A stretch of DNA of 64,000 bases from Pisolithus tinctorius (GCA_024663395.1 JANFAH010000002.1:2294001-2358000); one strand, 5' to 3'; counted from the first letter of the stretch, positions 35,403-48,624 are shown. Notes: generated by a model from the letters alone, not told the origin. Numbers and translations: made by a program.

Positions 35403-35690
35403 TACAGGCCGGGCGCGCACGCCGATCTGGTATCGACACCCACTTGGTCACTCCGTTTCACGCGTTACTTCGTGTACCTTGTTCTCGCACTTTGATCGAT
35501 ACTGGAATGCGCGTTTTCCTTGTGCAAACATGGCCTTCCACTTGCCCGTTTTTTCCCCTTCGTCTCGTCATACGTAGGAGTACATGCAAATATACATCTG
35601 GTGAATCGAATGCCGAGCTCACAATGTGGCCTTTCAACGACCGTACACCATCGCAGGGCAGTCTCAAATGTAGTTGACCCTCTCCTGAAG
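35403..35690 (+). repeat. Shared 3' flank repeat, copy 1 (membrane protein gene)
   Basis: Starting at cgcacgccgatctggtatcg and running through gcgttttccttgtgcaaa and tcgtcatacgtaggagta, this flank is repeated downstream of the broken membrane-protein copy (40598) and downstream of TPR-HET genes (44340 and 55563). Confidence 0.75.
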
Positions 35691-36008
35691 TCTTGCACTG
35701 CAGACGAACACCACAAGCAACGCGACATGCATACATACTAATCCAAAGAATAGTATGCTCCGAAGTTGAGATTCGCCCCAGTGGTAGACAACGTTAGGAA
35801 GATATTCAAGGTTCACTTAGTCTGCATTCAAGAGATAGGCATACAAACACTGCAGAAATGAGATTAATACGCAGGAGTCGGGCACTTTCATAGAAAGCTT
35901 CGTCGAGGGAACTAATCGACTCGTTCGCCCTCTCCTCAGTAACAGAATCAATGCAAATCTTTTCCAGACTAGCGTTCGCGACGTGGGATATAATAACGCG
36001 ATGACTAT
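35691..36008. other. Intergenic between convergent genes
   Basis: No coding domain is visible. The interval separates the plus-strand membrane protein gene from the 3' end of the minus-strand TPR-HET gene. Confidence 0.4.
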
Positions 36009-39000
36009 CTACACGATATTGAATATCTCAACTTTGCTTCTCAAAATGCTAGCCCGGTCTATAGGCTGAGCGGTAATGAGGGTAGAAGACGCGATCCTTT
36101 TGCGCTCGTTGAAAGGTAGTCGAGACAACAGAAGAGCATTAAATGGCCTCCCAAGTGTAGAAAGCAGCTTCTCTTCATTCACGGCAAGATCTAGCGCGGT
36201 GGGAACAAGCGACTTTGGGTGCCAAGGGCGAACAACCTGCAGAGAACCTTGCGACCCCGTTGCATTTTCCAACTTGTCTGGAAGTGCAATCTCAAGTGGC
36301 TTGAGGCCGAATGCCTGGATCTTGTACGTGTAACTCGGTGCGGATGGATCTGCCACTTTCAGCTGAACAGCTGTAACACGGTGAGCGATACATGATAATA
36401 TAAGGCAGCCATTGGTAAATCGTGGGAAGGGTGCGCTGGGAAGGGTATGGAAGCCGGACATGGAACGAGTGAGAAAATGAGGGCGGAGAGACGTGGCAAG
36501 TGAGCGACGCAATTTTTGCAGTGCTTTGAACGACGTAGACTGCTGACTCGTCGATGACTGCTCTTCTGCGCTTGGGTGGGGTGGAGGCAGTGGCACCTTT
36601 TGATACGAGGTGATCTGGGCAGGGAAACAGCTATGAAATGGTGATGGCTCTCCGACCCAATCCAAAACCGAGATGTCCCCAGACTGTGATATGATTTCAG
36701 CCAAGAGACGGCCAAGTGCGTTCTCAGCACTTTCGCCATAAAGAACGGGCAGGTGAAGGTTAAAGATCCCAAAGAGTGAATAAGCAATATCTTCAGGCCG
36801 AGTAGTACCACGCAGTGACGCCCATTGGAGTCTGGAACGTGCGTCGTCCATACCTGGAGAAAAGTTGGTAAGAAACCGGGACTCTATTCCCGTTGCCCTC
36901 TCTAGCTCTTCCAGCACAGCAGCATCGGCTTTATGGTTCGAAGACGTGAGGTTCTTGTAAAGTGTCCAGATTCGGGTGTAGAATAGTATGCTGCGAGGAG
37001 CCAGTAGTTCTTGGAGGGTCCATCCACGTCTGAACCACTCGCTCCCCTCGAACGAACCAGCATCGGGAACGTCGGAAAGATACACGATAGTCAGGGAAGA
37101 CCGTCGATACCATGCGAACATTGATCCTACAGCTTCTTGTAACTCGGCACTGCTATTTTTATCTATACAGCAAGTGTCGCTCCATGCCCACAAGTAATCC
37201 CGCTCGCAGGCAACAAGACAGAAGGCTTGGAGCTTTCCGAAGCCCCCGTCTGTTGACATAGCAAATATCGGCCGGCCCTCGACGTCGTGTAATAATGGCT
37301 CGCGTTTACCCCAGCGGTGAGAGAACGTGACATACTCAAAGTATCTCGAGACTTCGGTACGGATGAGTTTCATTCGCTGATCCGGGTCGCACGTTGCGTA
37401 CGAAGACAGTAGGTGATTGTATTGCTGACTGGTCATAAAATGAGAGATATCTGTGCGTCCCGGTTGCATAGGATGCCAGTAGGTGTGTGCAGCAGCCTGG
37501 GTGGCGAGGTTCCTAGAGTTTCAAATGCGATATTACGGATGACTTCCTTAATGTCAAAATGGGTGACAAGTGAGGGATTGGGGGACGCCTTAGCAACTTG
37601 TAGCCTGATCTTCATTTGGAGATAAGCCATAAGACAGCGCTGAGACGTGGCGTAACTTGGGTCTTCCGATATGAGTAGCTGCAGGACTTCTTGTTGAAGC
37701 GCAATAGCCTCTTCCAGATCAGCTGGGGTGGATTGTTGACGAAACCGTTCCACTAGACACTGTGCAAGGTTGTGGAGGGACGAAGCGCGACTGGGACGCC
37801 CAGTCGGACGGAGTTGGAGTACACACTGGTATAATGTGATGGCTTCGTTGAGGTCGACGACTGCATGCTGAATTTGGAACCTGGCCCTAAGGTAATTCGC
37901 AAGGACACATAGATCATCTGCCGCTCGACCAAGCTCGACCGGTTCGTCTGAGTTTGCCCCCTGGACCAGCCTCTGAACCCATCCCCTAACGGAAACATCC
38001 TCAGGCAGTAATCGAAGCTCTAAAGCATATGTCGCAAGACAAATAGCATTGTCCAAATCGGTCATCGTGGACTGCTTCTGAAACCTGTCCCAGAGGTGTA
38101 GCGAGAGCTCAAAGAGTGATGAGGCGAAATCAGTTCTCCTCTTCGGACGCGCCACCGAAATCCAGCCGGGCATGTCAGCCTGTCCCTGAAACTTCTTCCA
38201 GACGTCGCAAGCAAGGTTGTAAAGAACTGTGCCACGACCGGAGTGCCCAGGTGGACAGAGCTCTAGTGCTGCACGCCCGAGTGTGATGGCTTCTTCCAAG
38301 TCATCGACTAACCCTCGTTTGTCATGCCTATTCGACAGACAGAGAGCAAGTTCACGGAGTGATGAAGACCGACATGGATGCCCAGAGGGACGTAGTTCCA
38401 AAGCTGCGCGGTGCAACATAATCGCTTCCTCCAAGTCGTGTATTGTGGCCTGCTTCACGAGCCTCTTCCTTACGTCACAAGCGAGATTGTGAAGAGATCC
38501 ATCACGATCGGAATGCCCTGGCGGATGGAGGACTAGTGCTGCACGTCCACACGAGATAGCTTCTTCCAAGTCGTCGACTGTCCCAAGCTTGTCATATCTA
38601 TTCGACAGATACAGAGCCAACCCATGGAGCGTCAAGGACCGATCAGGATGTCCAGGGGGACACAGTTCCAGAGCTGAACGGAGCAGTTCAATCGATTCCT
38701 CCAAGTCGCGAATCACAGCCTTCGTCGTGAACCTCCTCCTGAGGTTGCAAGCGAGATTGTAGAGATATACACCACGGTTGAGGTGCCCTAGTGGACACAG
38801 CTCCAGCGCTGCACGTGTAAGCGTGATAGCTTCTTCTAAGTCGTCGACTTCCCCCTGCTCGTCATATCTATATGAAAGGCAGAGAGCGAGGTGGTGTAGT
38901 GAGGTGGACCGATGATACATGTCGTTTTCGACTGGTTGGAGTTCTAAAACTGCGCGGTGGAAAGTGATCTCCTCGTTCAAGTCTTCAATTTCGTTATCTC

Positions 39001-39145
39001 TGTTGTATTTCTGGCAGAGGGCACAAGCCAGCTCGAAGAGGGGAGCATGCCGACCATCTTCCTGTGGAGGACAGCGTTTCAGAGGGGTGGCGGGGTGCAT
39101 GAGGGCTGGGGCACGGGGGTTCGAACTGTCGTCCGTTGAAACCAT
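36009..39145 (-). pseudogene. TPR-HET gene broken by a 2-nt insertion
   Basis: The upstream frame (39145-37433, from MVSTDDSS) carries six full 45-residue TPR-like units plus the conserved linker region ending LLHTPTGILCNRDAQ, then leaves frame. The downstream frame (37469-36009) carries the whole HET part: YVTFSHRWG, AWSDTCCIDK, RGWTLQELLAP and the C-terminal block ending KVEIFNIV. The intact paralogue reads straight through this point. Here TCTCTC replaces a 2-nt shorter stretch near 37445, so a CT duplication is the simplest cause. The HET frame has its own in-frame ATG at 37469, so a HET-only product is possible. Only six repeats are present against ten in the intact gene. It lies convergently to the membrane protein gene. 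Confidence 0.85.
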
Positions 39146-39262
39146 TGAATGCTGTTACACGGGAAGGATATACACGGTGGAAATGAATATGCCTTCGGAC
39201 CAAGTCCGCCAATCAGCTGCAATAAGACGGGAACAGTACAATCATACGTTACACTTGAAGCG
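39146..39262 (-). repeat. 5' flank of TPR-HET family, copy at 39.1 kb
   Basis: Read on the minus strand this flank matches the region directly before 45209 and 56575 (caaggtggaaatg-like, ggaccaggtt-like and cagctgcaat blocks), as well as 22966-23040. A conserved promoter or leader is likely. Confidence 0.7.
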
Positions 39263-40074
39263 GAAACGAAAAAGAAACGGGATCAACAATCTTGAATGTC
39301 AGGATGCTATCCAAATCAGTGAGGCTAATTAAGCAACCCGAAAGAACTCACAGCTAGAGACAAAGTATAGAACAGCAATCTTGGGTGCCGGGGAGAACGA
39401 AGTGTGAATAGCACTACATCTAGGTCAATGCACAACGCAGCGATGATCCGATAAGAACTCACCGATGGATGAGAGAAGTGCAAGGTGGTTGGCAAGCCGA
39501 GAGGAATTTGGCTATGCTCTTTGGGTAAGTTACGCAGATTGAAGAACTGACGGGGGCATAGCCAGCTTAGAGCCTCGTGGCGTATCGGTCGAGTCCACAC
39601 TCTTGCTTTCCACCTCGGGGCGAGGTCCCAGAACCAAGTCGACATGCGCGAGTTGGAGGAGGCGACTTAGCTCTCAGCCCGCCGATATTTTCAGTGACAA
39701 CGAATACGATCATCTAGGTGGACAAACTGTGGACTCTGTCTCCATACTAAACAACGTAGGTTTGTGCCTGTCCGGCCTCTCTGTGATTCGGACTTTTGCC
39801 AACAACAGGTCAAACGTGCAAAAAAGCGCAAGAATATGGCCTTGAACGAGTGGTTTCATGTATGTGCGGTAGCGACAACTCTGGTGCAAGGCGCAGGAGA
39901 GCCATGCTGTGGCGACCTTTAAACAAGATGCCACTAATGATTGGAGGCGAGCGCCATCGCTACCGCGGTTACCAGGTCTATCGGCGTGTAGTTGGGCATA
40001 TGGTGGCTTACCATGTATCGGGTTCTCGCAAACACGTGCAGGTGGGAAGTAGCTTCGTCTTCATACCACTCGGA
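39263..40074. other. Intergenic, no gene seen
   Basis: Only short frames are present; none shows a domain or likeness to the neighbouring families. Confidence 0.4.
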
Positions 40075-40597
40075 TCAAAAGATAGAGCGTTCCTCCCGGT
40101 CTCTGATTTCGTCGTTGTCCTACTCCAGTCGGCATCTGCTCTCGCCCAGAGCTTCCGGCATACCACTCGTCGCATCCTCAGATAATACTCAGCCATTCTC
40201 AACTGCTGCTGTATTCGACTCGTACTACAAGACAGCCGACTCCGCATCCGCCAGGCAGTCAGATCTTCTTAAGCGCGGTCATTGGAGCATGCGCCTCAGC
40301 GTTCGCGGTGCTCATTCTTGGCGTCCAACTCGCCTCCTATTGTTCTAAGCGCCAAAGATTAAACCAAAAGTGTCCTCCATCTTCGCGTCGTCGCTCGCAT
40401 CTCGAGCCTTGGGGTCGCTCACCAGACGACAGGGCAGTGAAGATCGTTGGGAAGGAAAAATATCTACGAGACAACGCCCCCTTCAAGTCCTATTGAGAAG
40501 CGCTAACTCTGGGGAGAAATCATCCGAGAGCCCTCACGTTCGCGAATCTTTTGGCACATTACAACCTTCCGAGAAATACCATTCCGACTCTGCACAG
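40075..40597 (+). pseudogene. Decayed copy of the NPF-motif membrane protein gene
   Basis: The region follows 33980-34575 of the intact gene: traces of the Ser/Thr-rich part, then cggtcattggagcatgcgcc and tcctattgttctaagcgcca of the membrane segment, then the ANSGEKSSESPHVRESFGTL block near 40500. It carries several frameshifts. After the block matching EKYH at about 40580 it jumps straight to the 3' flank repeat, so about 820 bp of the cytosolic half are deleted. It sits just upstream of, and on the same strand as, a decayed TPR-HET copy. Confidence 0.85.
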
Positions 40598-40835
40598 ACC
40601 GAGCACGCACGCCGATCTGGTATCGACACACTTGGTCACTCCTTTCCATGCGTTGCTTCGAGTACCTTGTTCTCACATTTTGATTGCTACTGGAATGTGC
40701 GTTTTCCTTGTGCAAATATGGCCTTCCACTTGCTTTTTCCCCGTCATGCGTAGTAGGAGTAGACATAAATAGTTACATGTCTGGTAAATTGAGTGCTACG
40801 CAATATGGCTTCTGAACGCCATCACAGGGCAAGAA
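40598..40835 (+). repeat. Shared 3' flank repeat, copy 2
   Basis: It starts at gagcacgcacgccgatctgg and follows 35403-35690 closely, including gcgttttccttgtgcaaa. Here it is fused to the truncated membrane-protein copy. Confidence 0.75.
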
Positions 40836-40949
40836 AAACATACACATCGTAAACCATACTGTGACGGGCAATGCAGCAAGTGTATATATCAGCACTGAGG
40901 CCCGAGGAATCGTGGCATAGCATCAGAGGGACAGATATGACAAACACGG

Positions 40950-43900
40950 GGGGGTCGACGATTTAGAAGAAGCCATCACGCTTGAACGTGGGGCACTAGA
41001 GCTTCGTCCACCCGGGCATCCCTATCGCCGTCTATCTCTCTACAACCTTGCTACTAACTTCTGGAGGAGGTTTCGGAACAAGTTGCCATGCGTGAGCTCG
41101 ATGAAAGTGATTGTGCTGCATCGTGCAGTTCTGGAACTTTCTCCCTGGACATCGTGATCGGTCTTCAACGCTCCACGAACTTACTCTCTGTCTCTCGAAT
41201 AGATACGAAAATCAGGGGGTAGTCAATGACTTGGAAGAAGTCGTGACACTCGGACCTGCGGAACTAGAACTGTGTCCGCGAGGGCATCCTGACCATGCTG
41301 CATCTCTTCACAACCTTGCTCGCGACCCCAGGAAGAGATTCACAGAAAAGGCTGCGATTCGCGACTTGGAGGAATCAATTGAGCTGCTCCGTCCAGCTTT
41401 GGAACTCCGTCCTCCTGGACATGTTGATAGGTTCTCAACGCTCCATGAACTGAACTTGCTCTCTGTTTGCCAATTAGATACGACAAGCTGGGGACAGTCG
41501 ACAACTTGGAAGAAGCTATCATGCATGAACGTGCAGCGTTAGCGTTCTGTCCACCAGGGCATGTCGATCGTGGCGAGTTTCTCCACAATCTCGCTTGCTA
41601 CCTCAGGAAGAGATTCGCGAAACAGGCTGCGGTGTGCGACTTGGAGGAAGCGATTGAGCTGCACCATACAGCTTCGGAACTACGTCCCTCCGGACATCAA
41701 CGTCGGTCTTCGTTGCTCCGTGGACTTGCTCTCCGTCTCTCGAATAGACATGACAAATTGGGGGCGGTCGACAATTTGGAAGAAGCCATCATACTTGGAC
41801 GTGGAGTGGCAGGGCTCTGTACATCAGGGCATGCTGATCGTGGTGCATCTCTTCACAACCTTGCTTGCGATCTCCGGAGGAGGTCCGTAGAAAAGGCTAC
41901 GATCTGCTACTTAGAAGAGGCTATCGAGTTACTTCGTCTGATTGCGGAACTACGTCCCGGTGGACATCTCGATCGACCCCCAACGCCCTGTGAACTTGCA
42001 CTCTGTCTGTCGAATAGCCATGATAAACGACGGTTAATCGATGACTTGGAAGAACCTATCACCCTCGGATCTGCAGCACTAGAGCTCTATCCACCATCGT
42101 GGCGCAGTTCTTTACAACCTTACTTGCGACCTTGGAAGAAGTTTCAGAAATAGGCTGACATGCCCAGTTGGATTTCGGTGGCCCATTCGACAAGCGGGGC
42201 TGATTTTGTCTCCTCACTCCTTGAGCTCTCACTCCACCTCTGGAACAGGTATCAGAAGCAGGCCACGATAGCTGACTTGGACACCGCCATTCGTTTTGCG
42301 ACGTATGCTTTAGAGCTCCGTTTACCTCCTGAAGATGTTTCTGTTGCAGGATGGGTTCAGACGCTAGCCCAGGGGACGAACCCGGACGAACCCGTCATGC
42401 TTGATCGAACGGTAGACAATATATGTATCCTTGCGAATTGTCATAGGGCCAGATACCAAACAGCATGCAATCGGCGACCTGAACGAGGCCATCGCATTAT
42501 ACCGATATATGCTGCAATTGCGCTCAACTGGACATCCCAGTCGCGCTTCGTCCCTCCACGACCTTGCACAGTGTCTTGCAGATCGCTTCCGTCAGCAACT
42601 CACTGCGACTGATCTGGCCGAGGCTATTGCGCTTGAGCAAGAAGTATTGCAACCACTCGCACGTGAAGATCCGGGTTACGACGTCTCTCGGCACTGTCTT
42701 ACGGCCTACGTCCAAATGAAGATCAGCTCACAAGTTGCCATGATGTCCTCGGATGCCTCAGGTGTTACCCACTTTGACGTTGAGCAAACTATCCATAATG
42801 TGGTACTCGAAACCCTCGAAACCCTGCCTACCAGGCTGCTTCACACGCATAGTGGCGTCCTGTGCAATCGGAATGCATAGGTATCACATTTTATGAACAG
42901 TCAGCAGTACAAACCGCCTGGCGTCTATCTGTACATCGTGCGACCGACACCAGAAAATGGAACTCATTCGTATTGATATTTCGAGACACTTCCAGTACGT
43001 CACGCTTTCTCACCACTGGGCCATCGTTGCACGAAATCGAAGGCCGCCCAATATATGGTATGTCAGCCAAGGGAGGTTTTGGAAAGCTTCAAGCCTTCTG
43101 TGCTACTGCTTGTGAGTGGGATTATTTATGGGCATGGAGCGACACGTGCTGCATAGACAAAGATAGCAGTGCGGAGGTGCAAGAAACGATAGGATCAATG
43201 TTTGCGTGGTATCGACGGTCCGCTCTGACCATCGTGTACCTTCCTGACGTTCTCGATACCGGTTCAGTTGAGAACAGCGAATGGTTTAAACGAGGGTGGA
43301 CCCTCCAAGGACTACCGGCTCCCAAACGCATGTTATTCTACACCCCAAACTGGCCACTTTACAAGAACCTCTCATCCTCGAACCATAAAGCCGATAGCGT
43401 TATGCTGGAAGAGTTAAAGAGGGCGACTGGAATAGAGTCCCGGTTCCTCACTAACTTGTCTCCGGGTATGGATGACGCACGTTCGAGACTGCAATGGGGA
43501 TCACTGCGTCGTACTACCCGACCTGAAGATATCGCCTATTCACTCTCCAGTTGCCTGTCCTGTATGGGGAATCTGCTAAGAATGCCCTTGGCCGGCTCCT
43601 GGCCAAAATCATATCCCAATCTGCAAATATTTCGGTTCTGGATTGGGTCGGGGAGGCATCGCCATTTCATAGTTGTTTCCCCGCTCACATCACCTCGTAT
43701 CATATACTACCATCGCCTCAACCCCAACCTCGCCCAGAAAGACAGTTATCGGCGAGTCAGGGGCCCTTGTCATTTGAAAAACTGCGAAACCTCCGTGGCT
43801 CATTTATTCTCCCCCGATTTCTCAGTCATTTCCTGACACCTTCAAGCATCTCCCGGGTGGTTCGGCTGCGAACTCCAGATTCATACGCCCCAAGTGATAT

Positions 43901-44343
43901 GTACAACTTCCCCTCATTCGCAAGAGCACCACTTCCGCGATTCCGCAATCGTTGCCTTAAACTGCCGTGCATCGCCCATCGTGTCACAGCGGTTCGATTG
44001 ACAGGCGAGGATTCATCGGCACCGACTTACTCATGCAAGATCCATGCGTGTGGTCTGAGGCCATTGGAGATCGCACTGCCAGACAAGCCAGAAGATGCGA
44101 CAATCTCACAAGGTGCTCTGCAGCTCGTTCGTCCGTGGCACTCGAAGGGTCAATCTGCCGTATTCGACGCCACGAATAAAGAGCAGTGACTTGTTGCACT
44201 TGGGAGGCCATTTAATGCTCTTCTATTGGCCGAACTGCCTCACTCACAGTACAAACGGATTGGGTCTTCCACTCTCATTACTATTCGGCCCACAGACAGC
44301 CAGCATTCTGAAAAGCAAATTTCGGATATTCAATATTGTGTAG
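40950..44343 (+). pseudogene. Heavily decayed TPR-HET gene
   Basis: The region aligns along most of the intact TPR-HET gene at 56575-60297, but its frame is broken in at least six places. Pieces can be followed from the second TPR unit (DDLEEAITLERGALELRPPGH-like at 40950) through about nine 45-residue units, the linker (ALELRLPPEDVSVAGW near 42310) and the HET part (AWSDTCCIDKDSSAEVQET near 43133, then RGWTLQGL near 43290). It ends in FRIFNIV and a stop at 44341-44343. The N-terminal start and first unit are missing, replaced by unrelated sequence. The gene is dead as a full-length product. Confidence 0.88.
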
Positions 44344-44590
44344 ATGGCCACGGCGTTATGACAGGTTGATTTCAATACCCACTTTGAATGGTGTTGGGGT
44401 GCTCGTTTCCTCTGCACATGTGTATCCTGCCACTTATTTTTTTTCTCTTCGTTCCGCCATGCGTAGCACGAGTACACGCAAGTATACGTCTGGTGAATCG
44501 AGTACCATATAATATGGCCTCTGAACGGTTGTACACCACCACGGGGCAGGGGCGATGTACATATACACTGGAAACCATGCTGTGACGAGC
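44344..44590 (+). repeat. Shared 3' flank repeat, copy 3 (TPR-HET side)
   Basis: Downstream of the decayed TPR-HET gene, blocks such as cgccatgcgtagcacgagta, gtctggtgaatcgagt and atggcctctgaacg match the second half of 35403-35690 and 40598-40835. Confidence 0.65.
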
Positions 44591-44799
44591 AATACAACGA
44601 GTGTATATACTACCAACGCTGGGGTATTTGGGCACATCTAATGATCTTGAGACCGTACTGTGAGTAGTTCATGTTGCTACAATGTTGCTACTCTGTCTGA
44701 ATCGTAAGGGACAGAGTGTACGCCATGGGCCCGCGGAAAATGACAATCCTGGGGCCCTGCAGGGGCGTTGCCAAGACCACAGCCTAACATCACCGCCCT
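44591..44799. other. Short spacer
   Basis: Nothing is recognised between the 3' flank repeat and the duplicated 5' flank of the next gene. Confidence 0.35.
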
Positions 44800-45208
44800 C
44801 CCTCCCATACTTCCGCTGTGGTGCGCTCGTCAATCTGCGTGTCTTGCTCAAGCGGCAAAGCCGCGACTTTCCTCTCGCCTTTCTAACCAACTTGCTTCGT
44901 ACCCACCAGTGAGTCTCTATCGGTCCATCGCCGCCTTTGTGCACCGACGTCCATGTGATGTTATTCACAGGTATTTCTTCGTACAGATACCCAAGCTTGC
45001 CTGCTCTACACTCCGTGTCTTTTCCTGCGGTCTCTTTTCGGTTGTTTATTGGCCTCCCTGATTTGAGTAGCATTCTGAACGCAAGATTGTTCACTCTGTT
45101 CCTCTGTCGTTTCCAAGGATAACGTAGGTTCAGCTGTTCCTGTCGTATTGCAGCTGATCACTGAACCTGGTCCAAAGGCAGTGCCATTTCCACCTTGTAT
45201 CTCATTCT
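44800..45208 (+). repeat. 5' flank of TPR-HET family, copy at 45 kb
   Basis: This leader aligns with 56230-56574 upstream of the intact gene: shared blocks include gtgagt-c-tatcggtccatc, gacctccatgt-like and tccaaggataacgtaggttc, then ctgaacctggtcc just before the start codon. It marks the two genes as a tandem duplication and probably contains the promoter. Confidence 0.78.
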
Positions 45209-48200
45209 ATGGCTTCAACAGATGACGTTTCCCGTAAGCGAGTAAAGTTGGAACGCTGCCCTCCAGGACATGATGGAAGGGATGTTGCCCTCTCCGACTT
45301 GGCGGGCGCCCTCTTCGACAGATACGTGAACGGGAAGGGAATCGACGACTTGAATGACGACGCGAACGACAACTTGAAAGAGGCGGTCACTTTGTACCGT
45401 GCTGCTTTGGAACTCCGACCAGACGAAAACGACCAGTATTATCGGTCCTCGTCACTCAACAATCTTGCTGTTTGTTTGTCATTCAAATACGACGAACAGG
45501 GGGTAGTTGACGACTTAGAAGAAGCCATTGCGCTCGGTCGCCATGCACTCCAGCTCCGTCCACCAGGGCATGCTAATCGTGGCGTGTCTCTCTTCAATCT
45601 CGCTGACAATCTCCGGAAGAGGTTCGAGAAACAGGCTTTGATGCATGACTTGAATGAAGCAATTGAGCTGCACCATCAAGCTCTGGAACTATATCCCCCA
45701 GGACATCCCGATCGGTCTTCATCGCTCCGTGAACTTGTGCTCTGTCTCAGATAGATATGAAAATCAAGGGGGAATTGATGACTTGGAAGAAGTCGTGACC
45801 CTCAGACGTGCACAACTAGAACTTTGCTTGCGAGGGCATCCAAATCACGCCGCATCTCTTCACAACCTTGCCTGTGATCTCAGGAGGAGGTTCACAAAAA
45901 AGGCTGTGATCAGCGACTTGGAAGAGGCGATCGAGCTGCTCCGTCAAGCTGTGGAACTACGTCCCCCTGGACATTCTGACAGGTCCTCGTCACTCTATGA
46001 ACTTGCTCTTTGCTTGTCGAATCGATATGACAAGCAAGGGCTAGTTAACGACTTGGAAGAAGCCATTACACTCGGCCGTGGAGTACTAGCGCTCCGTCTC
46101 CCAGGACAGGCTAATCGTGGCGAATCTCTTCACAGTCTCGCTCGTGACCTCAGGAAGAGGTTTGTGAAACTGGCTGCGATACAGGACTTAGAGAAAGCGA
46201 TCGAACTGCACCGTGCAACTTTGGAATTACGTCCGGCTGGACATCCTGATCGGTCGTTATCGCTCCGAGACCTTGCTCTCTGTCTGTCGAATAGGTACGA
46301 CAAACTAGGGATAATCGATGACTTACAAGAAGCCATCTCGCTTGGACGCATGGCGCTGGAGCTCTGTCCTCCAGAGCACGCCGAGCGTGGCGAATCTCTC
46401 CACAATCTTGCTTGTGACCTCGGAAGGAGGTTCGCGAAGGAGTCTGCAATCTGCGACTTGCAAGAGGCGATTGAGCTGTTTCGTCCAGCTTTGGAACTAC
46501 GTCCCTCCGGACATCCTGATCGGTCCTCATCGCTACATGAGCTTTCTCTATGCCTGTCGAATAGGCATGCTATGTACGGGGTGGTCGATGATTTGGAAGA
46601 AGCCATTGCGCTCGGGCGTGCAGCGCTAGAACTCTGTCCAACAGGGCATCCGAATCGTGCTGTAGTACTTTACAACCTTGCGCGCAACCTCTGGAAGATA
46701 TTTCAGAAACAGATTAACATGCCCGAGTTGCACAGGTCGAATTTTCCTGATCAGGCTGCGGCGGTGGTCTGTCCCACAAGCAGTGCTGATGTCGCCTCTT
46801 CCCTTTTCGGGCTCTCAATAGACCTCTTGGGGCGGTTTCAGAAGCAGGCTGCGACGACTGACTTGGATGACGCCATTTCTCTTGCAACGTATGCTTTGGA
46901 GCTTCGATTATCTGATGAAGATGTTTCCGTTGCAAGATGGGTTCAGAGACTGGCCCAGGGTGCAGATTCAGATGAACCCGTCATGCTTGCTCGGGTGGCA
47001 GACAATCCATGTGTCCTTGCGAATTGCCATAGGGCCAGATATCAAACCAAGCACGCAATCGTCGACCTGAACGAGACCATCACATTATACCGTTATATAC
47101 TGCAGTTCCGCCCGGCTAGGCATCCCAGTCGCGCTTCGTCCCTTCATGACCTTGCACAGTGTCTAGCAGAACGGTTTCGTCGGGAACCCGCGGCCGCCGA
47201 TTTGGACCAAGCCATTGCGTTTGAACAAGAAGCCTTGGAGTTACTTGTACGTGGAGATCCGGATTATGGCGCGTCTCGGTGCTGTCTTACGGCCTACCTT
47301 CAAATGAAGATCAGTTCACAAGTTGCTATGATTTCCCCGGATCCTTCAGGTGTTGGCCACTTCGACATCGAGCAGGTCATCCGTAATGTTGCATTCGATA
47401 CTCTCAAAACTGCTCCAATTAGGCTGCTCCATACGCCTACTGGTATCCTGTGCAGCCGGGATGCGCAGGTGTTGCAGTTTATGCGCAGTCAACAGTGCAA
47501 ACGATTGTTGTCTCTGTGCACAGCATGCGATCGAGCTCAGCAGATGGGTCTCATCCAAACTAATCTCTCCGAATACTTCCAGTACGTCATGCTTTCTCAC
47601 CGCTGGGGTGACGGTGAGCCATCATCGCGCGACATTGAGGGCCATCCGATATATGGCATGTCACCACTTGGGGGCTTTGGCAAGCTCCAAGCCTTCTGTG
47701 CTGTTGCTTGCGAGCTGGATTACTTATGGGCGTGGAGCGACACGTGCTGCATCGACAAACACAGCAGTGCTGAGGTACAAGAAACGATAGGATCAATGTT
47801 CGCATGGTATCGGCAGTCTGCCTTGACTATCGTATACCTTTCTGACGTTCCCGATGCCGGTTCGTTTGGAAGCAGTGAATGGTTCGGCCGTGGGTGGACC
47901 CTCCAAGAGCTACTGGCTCCCAAACGCATCCTATTCTACACCAAAAACTGGTCACTTTACAAGAACATCTCGTCTTCGAACCATAAAACCGATGTCGCTG
48001 TGCTGGATGAGCTCGAACGGGCGACTGGAATAGAGTCCCGGTTCCTCACCAACTTTTTTCCAGGTTTGGATAATGCCCGTTCGAGACTCCAATGGGCGTC
48101 TTTGCGTCGAACCACGCGACCTGAGGATATCGCCTACTCACTTTTCGGGATCTTTAATCTTCACCTTCCAGTTCTGTATGGGGAATCTGCTGAGGACTCA

Positions 48201-48610
48201 CTTGGCCGTCTTCTAGCCAAAATCATATCGCGGTCGGGGGATATTTCGGTTCTGGATTGGGTCGGCCAGGCGTCATCGTTTCATAGCTGTTTCCCTGCTC
48301 ACATTAGCTCGTATCAAACGGTATCATTGCCTCCACTCCAACTTAACACAGAAGAACTATCATCGACGATAAGTCAGGGGTTCTTGTCATTCGAAGTACT
48401 GCGTAGCTTCACTATGTCGCTCCTTCCTCGATTTCTCAGTCGCCCTTCGACACCATCAAGCACTGCCCCGACGATCCGGCTGCGAACTCCGGATTCATAC
48501 GCACCAAGCAACGTGTATGATTTCAACTCATTCACTAGAGCACCACTTCCGCGATTCCGCAATCGTTGCCTTATTCTGCCATGCATCGCCCACCGTGTCA
48601 CAGCGGTTCA

Positions 48611-48624
48611 ACTGACAGATGAAG
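48611..48624 (+). repeat. Target-site duplication, left copy
   Basis: The 14-nt sequence actgacagatgaag is repeated exactly at 55214-55227, directly after the A tail. In the intact paralogue only one copy is present at the matching place. Confidence 0.93.
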
